Positions 1 through 7,763 of a DNA stretch of 40,599 nucleotides are shown one piece after another. The notes below the pieces were generated by a model, which was given only the letters and a program-made list of their open reading frames with translations, did not search any database and was not told the DNA's origin. The translations under genes were made by a program, and so were the position numbers. How positions within the stretch are numbered: the stretch's first letter is position 1; every line of letters begins with the position of its first letter. The stretch comes from CAYLZW01 sp964388085 (GTDB lineage: Bacteria > Myxococcota > UBA727 > CAYLZW01): the NCBI GenBank assembly GCA_964388085.1, contig CAYLZW010000017.1, forward strand, positions 1 to 40,599, in the 5' to 3' direction.

Positions 1-802
1 GCTCCTCGCGCGAGCGCGACACCTTCGCGAGGCGCGTCTCGAAGGCGAGCACGTCGGCCGCCTGCTCGGCCGCGGCGGCGGCGGGGACGCCCGAGAGCTC
101 GAGCACCTTCTGGATGTGCGCGCGATAGGCGTCGCGCTTGTCGGCCTTGTCATCGTCGAAGTAGTACGTCTTGTCGGGCAGCCCGAGGCCGCTCTGCGTC
201 GCGTACGCGATGTTCTGTGACGAGTCCTTGAAGTCGGCGTCCGCGCCGAAGTCGAACACGATGCCTTCGCCGCGCGCGGCGGTCTGGCGCAGGTGCTCGG
301 CGACGCCGTCCGCGTCCTTCAGCGCCGCGATGGCGGCGAGCCGGCTCTCGAGGGGCCTCATGCCGAGCGCGTTGATCGCGTCCGCGTCCATGCCCGTGGC
401 CCAAAAGTCACCGACGATCTTGGTGACGCCGCTCTTGCCCTCTGCGGCGGCCTGCTCGGCGAGCTGGCGCTGCACGGCGTTCGAGCGCTCGTCGAGCACC
501 TCGAACGGGCCCCACGTCGTGCGGTCGCTCGGGATGGCGTTGGCGCTGAGCCACTTCTGGTTCGCGTAGGCGTCGAGATCGGCGCAGACGTCGGCCGTCG
601 TGTCGAGGTCGCTCTTTTGAAAGCGGATCATCTCGGGCAGCTTGCTCTCGTCGAGCGTGAGCGGCTCGCTCGGGGCGGCGCTCTTCGTCGCGTCGGGCGG
701 TGACGTCGCCGGCTCGGTCTTCGGGGTCTGCTGGCTCGCGCAGCCGACGGCGGTGACGAGCGCGGAGGCGGCGGCGAGCGCCGCGAGGCGGGCGGGGTGC
801 AT
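1..802 (-). CDS. M13 family zinc metallopeptidase (PepO/neprilysin-like), lipoprotein; 3' part outside window
   Basis: The reading frame is open from an ATG at 802 down to the left edge, so only the N-terminal 267 residues are seen. The product starts with a short hydrophobic signal ending in a lipobox-like TAVGC (Cys21), then a Pro/Thr/Ser/Lys-rich linker, which suggests an outer- or inner-membrane lipoprotein. From about residue 60 the order matches the M13 peptidase N-terminal domain: DFWATGMD, then a stretch around FGADADFKDSSQNI, then the hallmark SGLGLPDKTYYFDD. The catalytic HExxH and the C-terminal domain would lie beyond the edge, so activity cannot be judged. These enzymes cleave oligopeptides outside the cytoplasm. 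The gene lies 129 bases after the cysteine desulfurase stop on the same strand. No strong Shine-Dalgarno was seen before this ATG. Confidence 0.9.
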   Translation of the reverse strand, partial: MHPARLAALAAASALVTAVGCASQQTPKTEPATSPPDATKSAAPSEPLTLDESKLPEMIRFQKSDLDTTADVCADLDAYANQKWLSANAIPSDRTTWGPFEVLDERSNAVQRQLAEQAAAEGKSGVTKIVGDFWATGMDADAINALGMRPLESRLAAIAALKDADGVAEHLRQTAARGEGIVFDFGADADFKDSSQNIAYATQSGLGLPDKTYYFDDDKADKRDAYRAHIQKVLELSGVPAAAAAEQAADVLAFETRLAKVSRSREE

Positions 803-931
803 CTTCACAAGGCAGCTCCAAGGAGGCTCGGCGGCCGCGGAGGGCGACCGCTCAGAAGGCCGCTTACTGTAGGAACTGCTTCGAGGCGACCCGGCAGCGA
901 TCCGGCCGGGTAGCGCCGGCGCCTCAGCCGC

Positions 932-2107
932 TCAGCGAGACTCGTCGCTGCGCAGCCGCCGCCAGGAGCGGATGAGCGCGTCCGCCGCGGTGCTGACGTC
1001 GTCCGCGCTCGTCGAGCGGCCGAGCGTGAGCCGCACGGAACCGAGCGCCTCCGCCGGCGCGACGCCTTGCGCGAGGATGACCTCCGACGCGCGCTCGTGC
1101 CCTTCGTGGCAGGCCGATCCCGTCGACGCGGCGATCTCGGGAGCGCCCGACAGCACGGCGTCGCCCAAGGCGCGCGGAAAGCGAACGTTGAGCGTGTTTG
1201 GCAGCCGAAGCTCGGCGTGCCCGTTCAGCGCGATGCCGGGGATCTCGGCCGCCAGTCGCCCCCAGAGCGTGTCTCGCAGCGCGCGCATTCGCCCGGCAGC
1301 CTCGTCGAGGTCGCGCGCGATGACGGCACAGGCAGCGCCGAGCCCGACCAGGGAGGCGACGTTCTCCGTCCCCGGACGCAGCCCCCGCTCGTGTCCCGCG
1401 CCGCGCGTGAAGGGCAGCAGCCTCGTGCCGCGCTTCACGTAGAGCGCGCCGACGCCCTTCGGCGCGTAGAGCTTGTGCCCGGCGAGCGAGAGCAGGTCGA
1501 CGCCGAGCGCGCGCACGTCGAGCGGCACCTTGCCGAGCGACTGCGCGGCGTCCGTGTGCACGAGCGCGCCATGCGCGTGGGCCAGCTCCGTAAGCTCGGC
1601 GACGGGCTGCAGCACGCCGGTCTCGTTGTTCGAGTGCATGACGCTGACGAGCGCGGTGTCGTCGTCGAGGGCGTCCTCGGCCGCACGCACCCGCACGCGC
1701 CCGTCCGCGCCGATGCCGACGCGCGTGACGGGCCGCCCTCGCTGCTCGAGCCAATCGCATGGACGCGCCGTCGCGGGATGCTCGATGACGGAGGTGACGA
1801 CGTGCCGCCGCTCGCTCGCCGCCAGCACGCCGCGGATCGCGAGGTTGTTCGCCTCCGTGCCCCCCGAGGTGAACACCAGCTCGTCGGCGTCACAGCCGAG
1901 CAGCGCGGCCAGCTGCTCGCGCGCGTTCGCCACCGCCGCCCGCGCTCGGACGCCGTAGACGTGGCCGCTCGAGGGGTTGCCGAAGTGCTCGCGCAGATAC
2001 GGCAGCATCGCGTCCACCACCTCGGGCAAGAGCGGCGTGGTCGCGTTGTGGTCGAGGTAGATCGGATCGCGCTCGCGATCGGCCGGAGCCACCGGCGGCT
2101 CGCTCAT
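932..2107 (-). CDS. Cysteine desulfurase, class I (NifS/IscS-like)
   Basis: The product is a PLP-dependent enzyme that takes sulfur from L-cysteine, giving alanine and an enzyme persulfide for Fe-S cluster assembly or thiolation. It has 391 residues, the normal family length. Visible motifs are YLDHNATTP at residues 17-25, FTSGGTEANN near 80-88, the PLP lysine in SLAGHK (His211, Lys212), and the catalytic cysteine loop STGSACHEG (Cys333). That loop is the class I (NifS/IscS) form, not the SufS form. The ATG at 2107 is chosen because AGGAG sits 8 bases upstream; a frame extension to 2149 would run into the preceding gene. The stop of the TSP3 protein gene lies only 16 bases upstream, so the two are probably co-transcribed. 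No iscU, iscA or regulator is next to it, so the sulfur acceptor is unknown. Confidence 0.95.
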   Translation of the reverse strand: MSEPPVAPADRERDPIYLDHNATTPLLPEVVDAMLPYLREHFGNPSSGHVYGVRARAAVANAREQLAALLGCDADELVFTSGGTEANNLAIRGVLAASERRHVVTSVIEHPATARPCDWLEQRGRPVTRVGIGADGRVRVRAAEDALDDDTALVSVMHSNNETGVLQPVAELTELAHAHGALVHTDAAQSLGKVPLDVRALGVDLLSLAGHKLYAPKGVGALYVKRGTRLLPFTRGAGHERGLRPGTENVASLVGLGAACAVIARDLDEAAGRMRALRDTLWGRLAAEIPGIALNGHAELRLPNTLNVRFPRALGDAVLSGAPEIAASTGSACHEGHERASEVILAQGVAPAEALGSVRLTLGRSTSADDVSTAADALIRSWRRLRSDESR

Positions 2108-2123
2108 GGGTGGCGCTCCTGGC

Positions 2124-4061
2124 TCAACGTCGCCGGCGGGATCGGCCACTCGAGGGGCGAGCGACGCTGATGAGCCCGAGCGCGGCGAGCAGCGCCAACA
2201 CCGAAGCGTCGCCCGAGGTGCTCTGCGCGCAGTTGTAGCCGCCGCCCACCACCTTCAGGTCATCGGCGAAGCCGTCACCGTCCGCGTCGAGGTCGCACAC
2301 GTCACCGACGCCGTCCCCGTCGAGGTCGTCCTGCGCCTCGTTCGGCACCGACACGCAGTTGTCCTCGTGGTCGGGCACGGTGTCGCGGTCCTCGTCGTCA
2401 CCGCCCTCTTCGTCCGGATCGAGGTACGCGGGCACGCCGTCCCCGTCGTCCTCTTCGCGCCCCTCGATCTCGTCCGGGATGCCGTCGTCGTCGCTGTCGG
2501 TGTCGTGCCAGTTGGGCAGGCCGTCGTCATCGACGTCATCGCCGTGCACCACGCCGTCCGCGATCTCGATCTGCGTCAGGATGCCGTCCCCGTCGTCGTC
2601 CGGATCGAGCGGGTCGATGATGCCGTCGTCGTCGGTGTCGATCGGGTCCGCGAGATCAGCGCCGACCTCCTCGCCGTCGTCGAGACCGTCGCCGTCGCTG
2701 TCGGGATCGAGCGGATCGGTGCCGATCTCGACCTCGTAGCCATCGAGCAGGCCGTCGCCGTCCGTGTCCGGGTTCGTGGGGTCGGTGCCGATGACCACCT
2801 CGTCACCGTCGTTCAGGCCGTCGTCGTCGCTGTCCGGATCGTTCGGGTCGGTGCCGTAGCCGGGCTCGTCGTCATCGGGCAGGCCGTCGCCGTCGGTGTC
2901 CGTGGGGGTCTCGTCCGGGTCGAGGTAGGAGGGGACGCCGTCCGCGTCGAGGTCGCCGGTGCCGTCGAAGGTGTCGGGCACGCCGTCGTCGTCCGACTCG
3001 GTATCGAGCCAGTTCGGCAGGCCGTCGCCGTCCACGTCGTCGCCGTGCGCGTCGCCGTCGGTCACCTCGGTGGCCGTGGGGATGCCGTCGCCGTCATCGT
3101 CGGGATCGAGCGGATCGAGGACGCCGTCGCCGTCGCTGTCGCGCGGCGTGACGAGGTCGTCACCGACCTCGTCGCCGTCGGAGAGGCCGTCGCCGTCCGT
3201 GTCCGGGTTCAGCGGATCGCTGCCGATGCCGACCTCGTAGCCGTCCTTCAGCCCGTCGCCGTCCGTGTCGGGATCGTTCGGGTCGGTGCCGATGGTGCCC
3301 TCGAGGTCGTCGCCGAGGCCATCCCCGTCCGTGTCGATGGGCAGCTGCGGCAGTTGGCTCGAGGCGAGATCGGTGTGCCAGTCGCCCGGCAGGTCCACCA
3401 CCGCCGTCACCGACGCGTCCTCGAGGGAGATGTCGTAGATGACGCCCTCGAGCGAGAGCGCCAACATGCGGCCGTCGCTGCTGAAGGCGAGGCCACCTAT
3501 CGGCGAGTCCGTGTCGGCGACGCCGATCTCGACCGCCTCGAGCGTGTTCACGTCGACGCTGACGAGGCGGTCGGCGATGACGACGTACAGCGTGCCGTCC
3601 GTGCCGAAGGCCAGGTCGCCGGCGTGCTCCGAGATGTCCACGCCCGTGACCGTGCCGACGAGCGTGGCGCCGCCGCTGGCGATGTCGATGCGGTAGAGGT
3701 CGTTGCTGCCGCGCTCCATGCCGAACAAGGTGCCGTCCGCGCGGAAGCCGAGGCGCGGCGAGATCTCGACGCCCATGTCGTCGTTCAGGATCGTGTTTAC
3801 CGTCGTCAGCGGGTCGAGCACGGCGATGCCGTTGCCGCCGAGCTGCGTGTAGTAGAGCAGCCCCGTCACCGGGTGCCGCGCGAGCGACCAGCTGTCGAAC
3901 ACGACCTCGCCGATGAGGACGCGCGGCTCGTCGGGGTTCGCCGGATCGAACGCGTACACGGTCGGGCGCAGACCGTTCTGCGCCAGCTCGTACATCAGCG
4001 CGTTCGCGGGAACGGCCAGCGAGACGGCGCACAGCAACAGGCATCCAAACAAGACACGCAT
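2124..4061 (-). CDS. Secreted surface protein with thrombospondin type 3 Ca-binding repeats and MYXO-CTERM-like tail
   Basis: 645 residues. The start at 4061 has GGGAGG six bases upstream and gives a clean signal peptide (residues 1-21); a longer frame from 4091 lacks one. Residues 30-230 look like WD/beta-propeller-type sequence (repeated LAFGTDGTLYVV and LAFSSDGRMLAL strands). Residues 243-600 are acidic repeats of the form DTDGDGLxDxxE and DPxDPD, typical of calcium-binding TSP3 repeats, with paired cysteines (DNCVSVPNEAQDD, GDVCD) near the end. The C-terminus, residues 610-645, has a Cys, a hydrophobic stretch (VLALLAALGLISV) and an Arg-rich tail, as in MYXO-CTERM sorting signals. It probably ends at the cell surface. 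The repeat block contains a large internal duplication (see findings). The stop is 16 bases before the cysteine desulfurase ATG. Confidence 0.88.
   Translation of the reverse strand: MRVLFGCLLLCAVSLAVPANALMYELAQNGLRPTVYAFDPANPDEPRVLIGEVVFDSWSLARHPVTGLLYYTQLGGNGIAVLDPLTTVNTILNDDMGVEISPRLGFRADGTLFGMERGSNDLYRIDIASGGATLVGTVTGVDISEHAGDLAFGTDGTLYVVIADRLVSVDVNTLEAVEIGVADTDSPIGGLAFSSDGRMLALSLEGVIYDISLEDASVTAVVDLPGDWHTDLASSQLPQLPIDTDGDGLGDDLEGTIGTDPNDPDTDGDGLKDGYEVGIGSDPLNPDTDGDGLSDGDEVGDDLVTPRDSDGDGVLDPLDPDDDGDGIPTATEVTDGDAHGDDVDGDGLPNWLDTESDDDGVPDTFDGTGDLDADGVPSYLDPDETPTDTDGDGLPDDDEPGYGTDPNDPDSDDDGLNDGDEVVIGTDPTNPDTDGDGLLDGYEVEIGTDPLDPDSDGDGLDDGEEVGADLADPIDTDDDGIIDPLDPDDDGDGILTQIEIADGVVHGDDVDDDGLPNWHDTDSDDDGIPDEIEGREEDDGDGVPAYLDPDEEGGDDEDRDTVPDHEDNCVSVPNEAQDDLDGDGVGDVCDLDADGDGFADDLKVVGGGYNCAQSTSGDASVLALLAALGLISVARPSSGRSRRRR
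2403..3335 (-). repeat. Large internal duplication inside the TSP3 repeat gene
   Basis: Residues 243-387 (3335-2901) and 388-553 (2900-2403) follow the same order of sub-motifs: DTDGDGL, GTDPNDPD, DGYEV, DPLDPDDDGDGI, GDDVDxDGLPNW, ESDDDG or DSDDDG, and VPxYLDPDE. The second unit carries one extra short repeat of about 20 residues. This is read from the protein, and DNA identity was not computed. Confidence 0.8.
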
Positions 4062-4070
4062 GGGAGTCCT

Positions 4071-4150
4071 CCCGGACGGAAGCGACCCCACGAGCCTAGC
4101 CCGGACGCGTACCCGGACGCCCGTCTGGACGACATCGACACGCCCGGACG
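4071..4150. repeat. Four direct copies of CCCGGACG upstream of the TSP3 gene
   Basis: The octamer occurs at 4071-4078, 4100-4107, 4112-4119 and 4143-4150, all in the same orientation, in the 156-base gap between the ceramidase-like gene and the TSP3 gene. The copy nearest the gene lies next to its ribosome-binding site. They could be binding sites for a regulator of the TSP3/cysteine desulfurase pair, or chance in GC-rich DNA. A possible -10-like TAGGCT lies on the minus strand between copies, near 4094-4099. Confidence 0.4.
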
Positions 4151-4217
4151 TCTCGGGTTGTTCGCTTCTTGCGATCCGCGGCGCGACGTGACTGGCTCGC
4201 CTCCGCCGCTCCGCGCT

Positions 4218-5900
4218 TCAGGGCCGCACGTCGTCCGGCGACGTGAACGGCGTCAGCTCGTAGAGCTCGGCCACCGCGCGCGTCAGCGTCGGGCCCGCCT
4301 CCTCGCCGAGGGAATTCTCCTCGCCGTACTGCCCACCGTCGGGGTCATACGCCCACGGCGCGCGCGCGTCGAACTGTGCCTTCGGCAAGATGTAGCCCAC
4401 GGCGTCGTTGGCGTTGTTCAGCACCACCGGCAAGCGACCCTCGGGCAGGGCCGCCTGCAGCGGCGTCTCCTCTTCGGCGTCGGGGAAGTCCGCGCCGTCG
4501 GGCCGCTCGATGAAGCTCGTGCCGTCGCTGTTCACGAGCCACAGCTCGGGATAGAGCTCGCCGGGGATGGCCACCACCTCGAGCGGACCGACGCTGACGA
4601 CGTCGACCTCGGTGCCGATGCGGTAGTCGCGGAACAGCTCCTCGAGCGGCACGAGCTCGAGCAGCTCCGGCCCGATGCGCGCTCCCTCGGGCGTGTAGAC
4701 CGGCCGCTGAATGAGCCCGGCCTTCGCGGCGATGGCGAGCTTGGTGTTGGAGCCGCGGATGAGCACGGCCTTTCGGCGCACGCCGAGCTGCGCGTCGTCG
4801 TCGATGATGACGTCGTCGGCGCCGAGCGCGTCGAGCGCGATCTGCGCCACGCCCTCGCCGATGTAGCGGGCCTTCTCGAAGTCGCCGTTGGCGCAGGTCG
4901 CGGCGCCGCTCTCGTCCGGACAGCCCACGACGTGCAGCGGGTTCATCAGCCCGCCGAGCACGCCGGCGAAGAACACGCTCCGCGATCCGGGGAACGCGTC
5001 CTCGAGCTTCGCGCGCAAATAGTGCGGGTAATCACTGGTGATGAGGGTGTTGTCGCCACCGAGCGCCTCCGGGTGATTGCCCCACACGGCGAGCGTGCCG
5101 AAGGTGACGTCGTCATCGCCCACCAGCTTCACGGCGGTGATGACCTCGTCGATCAGCACCGGCAGCCGGGAGTCGGCGATGAACGCGGGCGTGGCGCGCT
5201 GGGCCACCTCGAGGCGCGCGCGTCGCTGGCTCTGCTTCGCCTCGGTGAGCGCCAGCAGCGCCCGCTCGAGGACGAAGGCGACATAGTCGGGGTCGTAGCC
5301 GGACGCGCTCGGATCCGGTCCGAAGATTCCCATGGTGTCGGGCGCCTCGTGCACGTGCGTCGTCGTGACGACCAGGTGATCGAGGTCGAGGCCGGCGTCC
5401 TTGGCCGCGCGCCTCAAGCGCACCACGTCGTTGTAGAACAGCCCCACGAGGTCGAGCGCGACGAGCCCGACGCTCACGTCACCGCGCTCGAAGGTGACGG
5501 CGCGGGCCCAGATGTCGTCGTGCACGCCGGTGGCGGCGCGCCCCATGCTGAAGCCCGCGAGCCAGTAGCCGTCCCACTCGCCATCGCCATCCTGGTCGAC
5601 GAAGGGCTCGTCCGCGTCGCGGCGTCCATCGCCGTCGAGGTCGTCCCAGGTCTCGACGGCAGGGGTGATCACCTGCGCGGCCACGCCGGCGAGCAGCTCG
5701 TCCCCGGCGAGCTCACAGCCCCGGCTGCCCGGGCACACGAGCGGAGTCGCCAGATCGTGCTCGTCGGCGAAGGCCGCGCTGTCGAGCAGCGGCGCGCGCT
5801 CCGGCGGCGGCGGCGACGGCTCATCGCAGCCGATGGCGATGGCGGCGATGAGCAGGGGCACGGGGGCCGCGAACGGCAGGGCGACGATGCGCAGCGACAT
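4218..5900 (-). CDS. Neutral/alkaline ceramidase-like lipoprotein
   Basis: 560 residues from ATG 5900, the first start that opens directly on a signal peptide; lipobox AIGC puts the acylated cysteine at 25. The N-terminal region follows the neutral ceramidase domain: VITPAV at 78-83, WLAGFSMGRAATGVHDDIWARA at 113-134, and the metal/catalytic region THVHEAPD at 181-188, where classic ceramidases have THTHSGP. A further AVWGNHPEALG motif matches a family histidine. Between the first two motifs there is an insert with two Asp-rich loops (DLDGDGRRD and DQDGDGEWD) that look like calcium-binding loops and resemble the TSP3 repeats next door. The family hydrolyses N-acyl-sphingosine outside the cell. 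The changed THVHE motif leaves the substrate open: it could be another amide or ester. The gene follows the ArsC/Spx-family gene by 60 bases. Confidence 0.72.
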   Translation of the reverse strand: MSLRIVALPFAAPVPLLIAAIAIGCDEPSPPPPERAPLLDSAAFADEHDLATPLVCPGSRGCELAGDELLAGVAAQVITPAVETWDDLDGDGRRDADEPFVDQDGDGEWDGYWLAGFSMGRAATGVHDDIWARAVTFERGDVSVGLVALDLVGLFYNDVVRLRRAAKDAGLDLDHLVVTTTHVHEAPDTMGIFGPDPSASGYDPDYVAFVLERALLALTEAKQSQRRARLEVAQRATPAFIADSRLPVLIDEVITAVKLVGDDDVTFGTLAVWGNHPEALGGDNTLITSDYPHYLRAKLEDAFPGSRSVFFAGVLGGLMNPLHVVGCPDESGAATCANGDFEKARYIGEGVAQIALDALGADDVIIDDDAQLGVRRKAVLIRGSNTKLAIAAKAGLIQRPVYTPEGARIGPELLELVPLEELFRDYRIGTEVDVVSVGPLEVVAIPGELYPELWLVNSDGTSFIERPDGADFPDAEEETPLQAALPEGRLPVVLNNANDAVGYILPKAQFDARAPWAYDPDGGQYGEENSLGEEAGPTLTRAVAELYELTPFTSPDDVRP

Positions 5901-5960
5901 GGGACGTCGTGTAGGGGAGCGCGCGCCGTCCTCCAAGAGACATCCACGCGCTCGTTCACC

Positions 5961-6320
5961 CTACCGTAGCGCGTCGCGCCACTCGTCCTCGCGAAACCCC
6001 AGCAACACGGCGGCGCCGGCGTCGACGAGCGGCCGCTTGATCAGCTTGCCGTCCGCGGCCAGCGCCGCCAGCGCCTCGGCGTCGGACAGCGACGGCAGCT
6101 TGTCCTTGAAGCCGCCCTCTCGATAGGACTGCCCGGAGGTGTTGAACAGCGCCCGCAGCTCCTTACCCGAGCGACGCCAGAGGCGCTCGAGCTCCTGCGC
6201 GGAGGGCGGGGCCTCGACGATGTGCACGCGCTCGTGCGCGACGCCGTTCTGCTCGAGCCACTTGAGCGCCTTCTTGCACGTCGAGCAGCCGGGGTAGTGG
6301 TACACGCGCGTCGTCGTCAT
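5961..6320 (-). CDS. ArsC/Spx-family thioredoxin-fold protein
   Basis: 119 residues, normal for the ArsC/Spx/MgsR family. The N-terminal YHYPGCSTCKKALKWLE holds a CxxC (Cys12, Cys15), and the C-terminal half has the family's IKRPLVDAG segment (KRP near residues 94-96) and LLGFREDEW. Two jobs are known in the family: glutaredoxin-dependent arsenate reductase, and Spx-type RNA-polymerase-binding stress regulator. In Gram-negative bacteria most such proteins (YffB type) have no proven role. No arsenic resistance genes are nearby. Its ATG overlaps the msrB stop by four bases (ATGA at 6317-6320), so a thiol-redox role together with methionine sulfoxide reductase is more likely than arsenate reduction. 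Confidence 0.85.
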   Translation of the reverse strand: MTTTRVYHYPGCSTCKKALKWLEQNGVAHERVHIVEAPPSAQELERLWRRSGKELRALFNTSGQSYREGGFKDKLPSLSDAEALAALAADGKLIKRPLVDAGAAVLLGFREDEWRDALR

Positions 6321-6838
6321 GGCTGCTTCTTCTCGTCGTCAGCGGCCGCGGGCTCGAAGGTCAGCGACGCGGAGTTCATGCAATAGCGCAGGCCGGTCGG
6401 CGCTGGGCCGTCTTCGAACACGTGCCCGAGGTGACCGCCGCAGCGCGCGCAGACGACCTCCTCGCGCACCATGCCGTAGCTGCGATCTTCGACGACGAGC
6501 ACGGCCTTCTCGTCGATGGGTCGGGTGTAGCTCGGCCAGCCCGTGCCCGAGTCGAACTTGTCGCTCGAGGCGAACAAGGCCTGTCCGCAGGCGGCGCAGT
6601 GATAGACGCCCTTGGCCTTGTGCGCGTGCAGCGCGCCCGTGAACGCCCGCTCGGTGCCCTTCTCGCGCAGCACATGGAACTGCTCGGGCGTGAGCTGCTT
6701 CTTCCATTCGGCCACCGACTTCTCGACGGGGAAGCTCGTGGTCTTCGGCTCCGCGCTCGGCTCGTCGGCGCGCGTCGGCGTCGTGCACGCGCACATGGAG
6801 AGCACCAGAAAGGCGGAAAGAATGAGCGGACGCTGCAT
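6317..6838 (-). CDS. msrB: Peptide-methionine (R)-S-oxide reductase MsrB, exported lipoprotein form
   Basis: 173 residues from ATG 6838, which has GGAGGAG five bases upstream. MsrB reduces the R form of methionine sulfoxide in proteins. Visible are the structural zinc cysteines CAAC (81, 84) and CARC (130, 133), the GTGWPSY segment at 98-104, and the catalytic cysteine in RYCMNSASL (Cys153). A hydrophobic N-terminus followed by MCAC (Cys16 or Cys18) marks it as a lipoprotein, so it should repair proteins in the cell envelope. A source of electrons outside the cytoplasm would be needed; none is adjacent. It is coupled by an ATGA overlap to the ArsC/Spx-family gene. A partner MsrA lies 27 kb away at 33560. 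Confidence 0.95.
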   Translation of the reverse strand: MQRPLILSAFLVLSMCACTTPTRADEPSAEPKTTSFPVEKSVAEWKKQLTPEQFHVLREKGTERAFTGALHAHKAKGVYHCAACGQALFASSDKFDSGTGWPSYTRPIDEKAVLVVEDRSYGMVREEVVCARCGGHLGHVFEDGPAPTGLRYCMNSASLTFEPAAADDEKKQP

Positions 6839-6965
6839 CGAGCTCCTCCGGGCTGGCTTCTTCGGTGTTTGTCTAACGCGCCCGCGCGCTCGGGTGTTAC
6901 GTGCAGCTGGACCAACGCCAACGGGATCCGCGACCTGGATCACGCCGGCGGTCGAGCGGCGCTCG

Positions 6966-7763
6966 TCAGGTGTCGAGCGAGGTGCGCTGACGAACGCTCC
7001 GCCGCAGCGAGCCGAGCTTTCGGATGCTGCGCCCGTGCGTGTGCTCGTCCAGCATCGACTGCACGATTGCGCGCACGCGCCCCGACAGCTCGCGGCAGGC
7101 GGCGAGGTCGGGGGTGGCCTCGGTCTCGGCGAGCGTGATGGGGGCGCCGAACACCATCTTCCAACGGGTCGGCAGCGGCACCATCGAGAGCGGGATGGGC
7201 AGCGACGTGCCGATGAGCGGCGTCAGGATCTCGATCGCGCCCGCGGTGGGCAGGCACTCTTCACCGCCGATGAGCGCGACCGGCACGATGCTCGCCCGCC
7301 GCGACGCCGCCAGGCGTACGAAGCCCGAGCGCCAGGGCCGCATCTGGTAGGCCTGCCAGACGGGCTTACAGATGCCGGCGACCCCCTCGGGAAAGACGCC
7401 GAAGGCGTCCACCCAGTCGGGCAACTCCTCCGGCTCGCGCATTCGCGACGAGGGGATCACGCCGAGCGGCGCGAAGAACGACGACAGGCCCGGCGCCCGC
7501 AGCAGAATGTCTTGCACCACCGCGAACGGCACGCGGCTCGGATGCACGTGGTCGTGCACGGCGAGCGCGAAGACGAGCGCGTCGACGGCGAACCAACCGG
7601 AGTGGTTCCCGACGTAGACCACCTGGCCGGCGCGCGGAACATTCTCGGCGCCGATTACTTCGAGCGAAAAATAGCCCGTACGGATGCTCGCGCGCAGCAC
7701 GGGAAAGATGCGCGAGCTCCAGACGCTCACGTCTCGCGCCGGGACCGAGAGCCGGCGCGTCAC
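6966..7763 (-). CDS. MGAT/DAGAT-type lysophospholipid or diacylglycerol acyltransferase (PlsC superfamily)
   Basis: 265 residues, starting at a GTG whose bases overlap the CPBP stop (GTGA, 7760-7763). The acyltransferase active site is NHSGWFAVD (His54, Asp61), with a longer H-to-D spacing than the PlsC HxxxxD and like the monoacylglycerol/diacylglycerol acyltransferase branch. Further blocks are LGVIPSSR near 100-107, VFPEG at 123-127, GFVRLA at 147-152 and IVPVALIGGEE at 159-169. No clear membrane segments flank the domain. As the last gene of the betaine-lipid operon it could acylate diacylglycerol, lyso-betaine lipid or another acceptor; the sequence does not decide. The adjacent btaA product would compete for, or use, the same diacylglycerol pool. 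Confidence 0.85.
   Translation of the reverse strand: MTRRLSVPARDVSVWSSRIFPVLRASIRTGYFSLEVIGAENVPRAGQVVYVGNHSGWFAVDALVFALAVHDHVHPSRVPFAVVQDILLRAPGLSSFFAPLGVIPSSRMREPEELPDWVDAFGVFPEGVAGICKPVWQAYQMRPWRSGFVRLAASRRASIVPVALIGGEECLPTAGAIEILTPLIGTSLPIPLSMVPLPTRWKMVFGAPITLAETEATPDLAACRELSGRVRAIVQSMLDEHTHGRSIRKLGSLRRSVRQRTSLDT

Noticed and set aside
2255..3340. Periodic GTC/CGTCG-rich DNA as a possible satellite or CRISPR-like array
   Set aside because: The period follows the DxDxDG protein repeats of the TSP3 gene; spacers are not unique and the frame is coding throughout.
2106..5969. Very long open frame on the plus strand, rich in Val, Arg, Asp and His
   Set aside because: It is antisense to the TSP3 gene and the ceramidase-like gene. 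The composition is what GC-rich reverse reading of acidic repeats gives, and the minus-strand genes have signal peptides, domain motifs and ribosome-binding sites.
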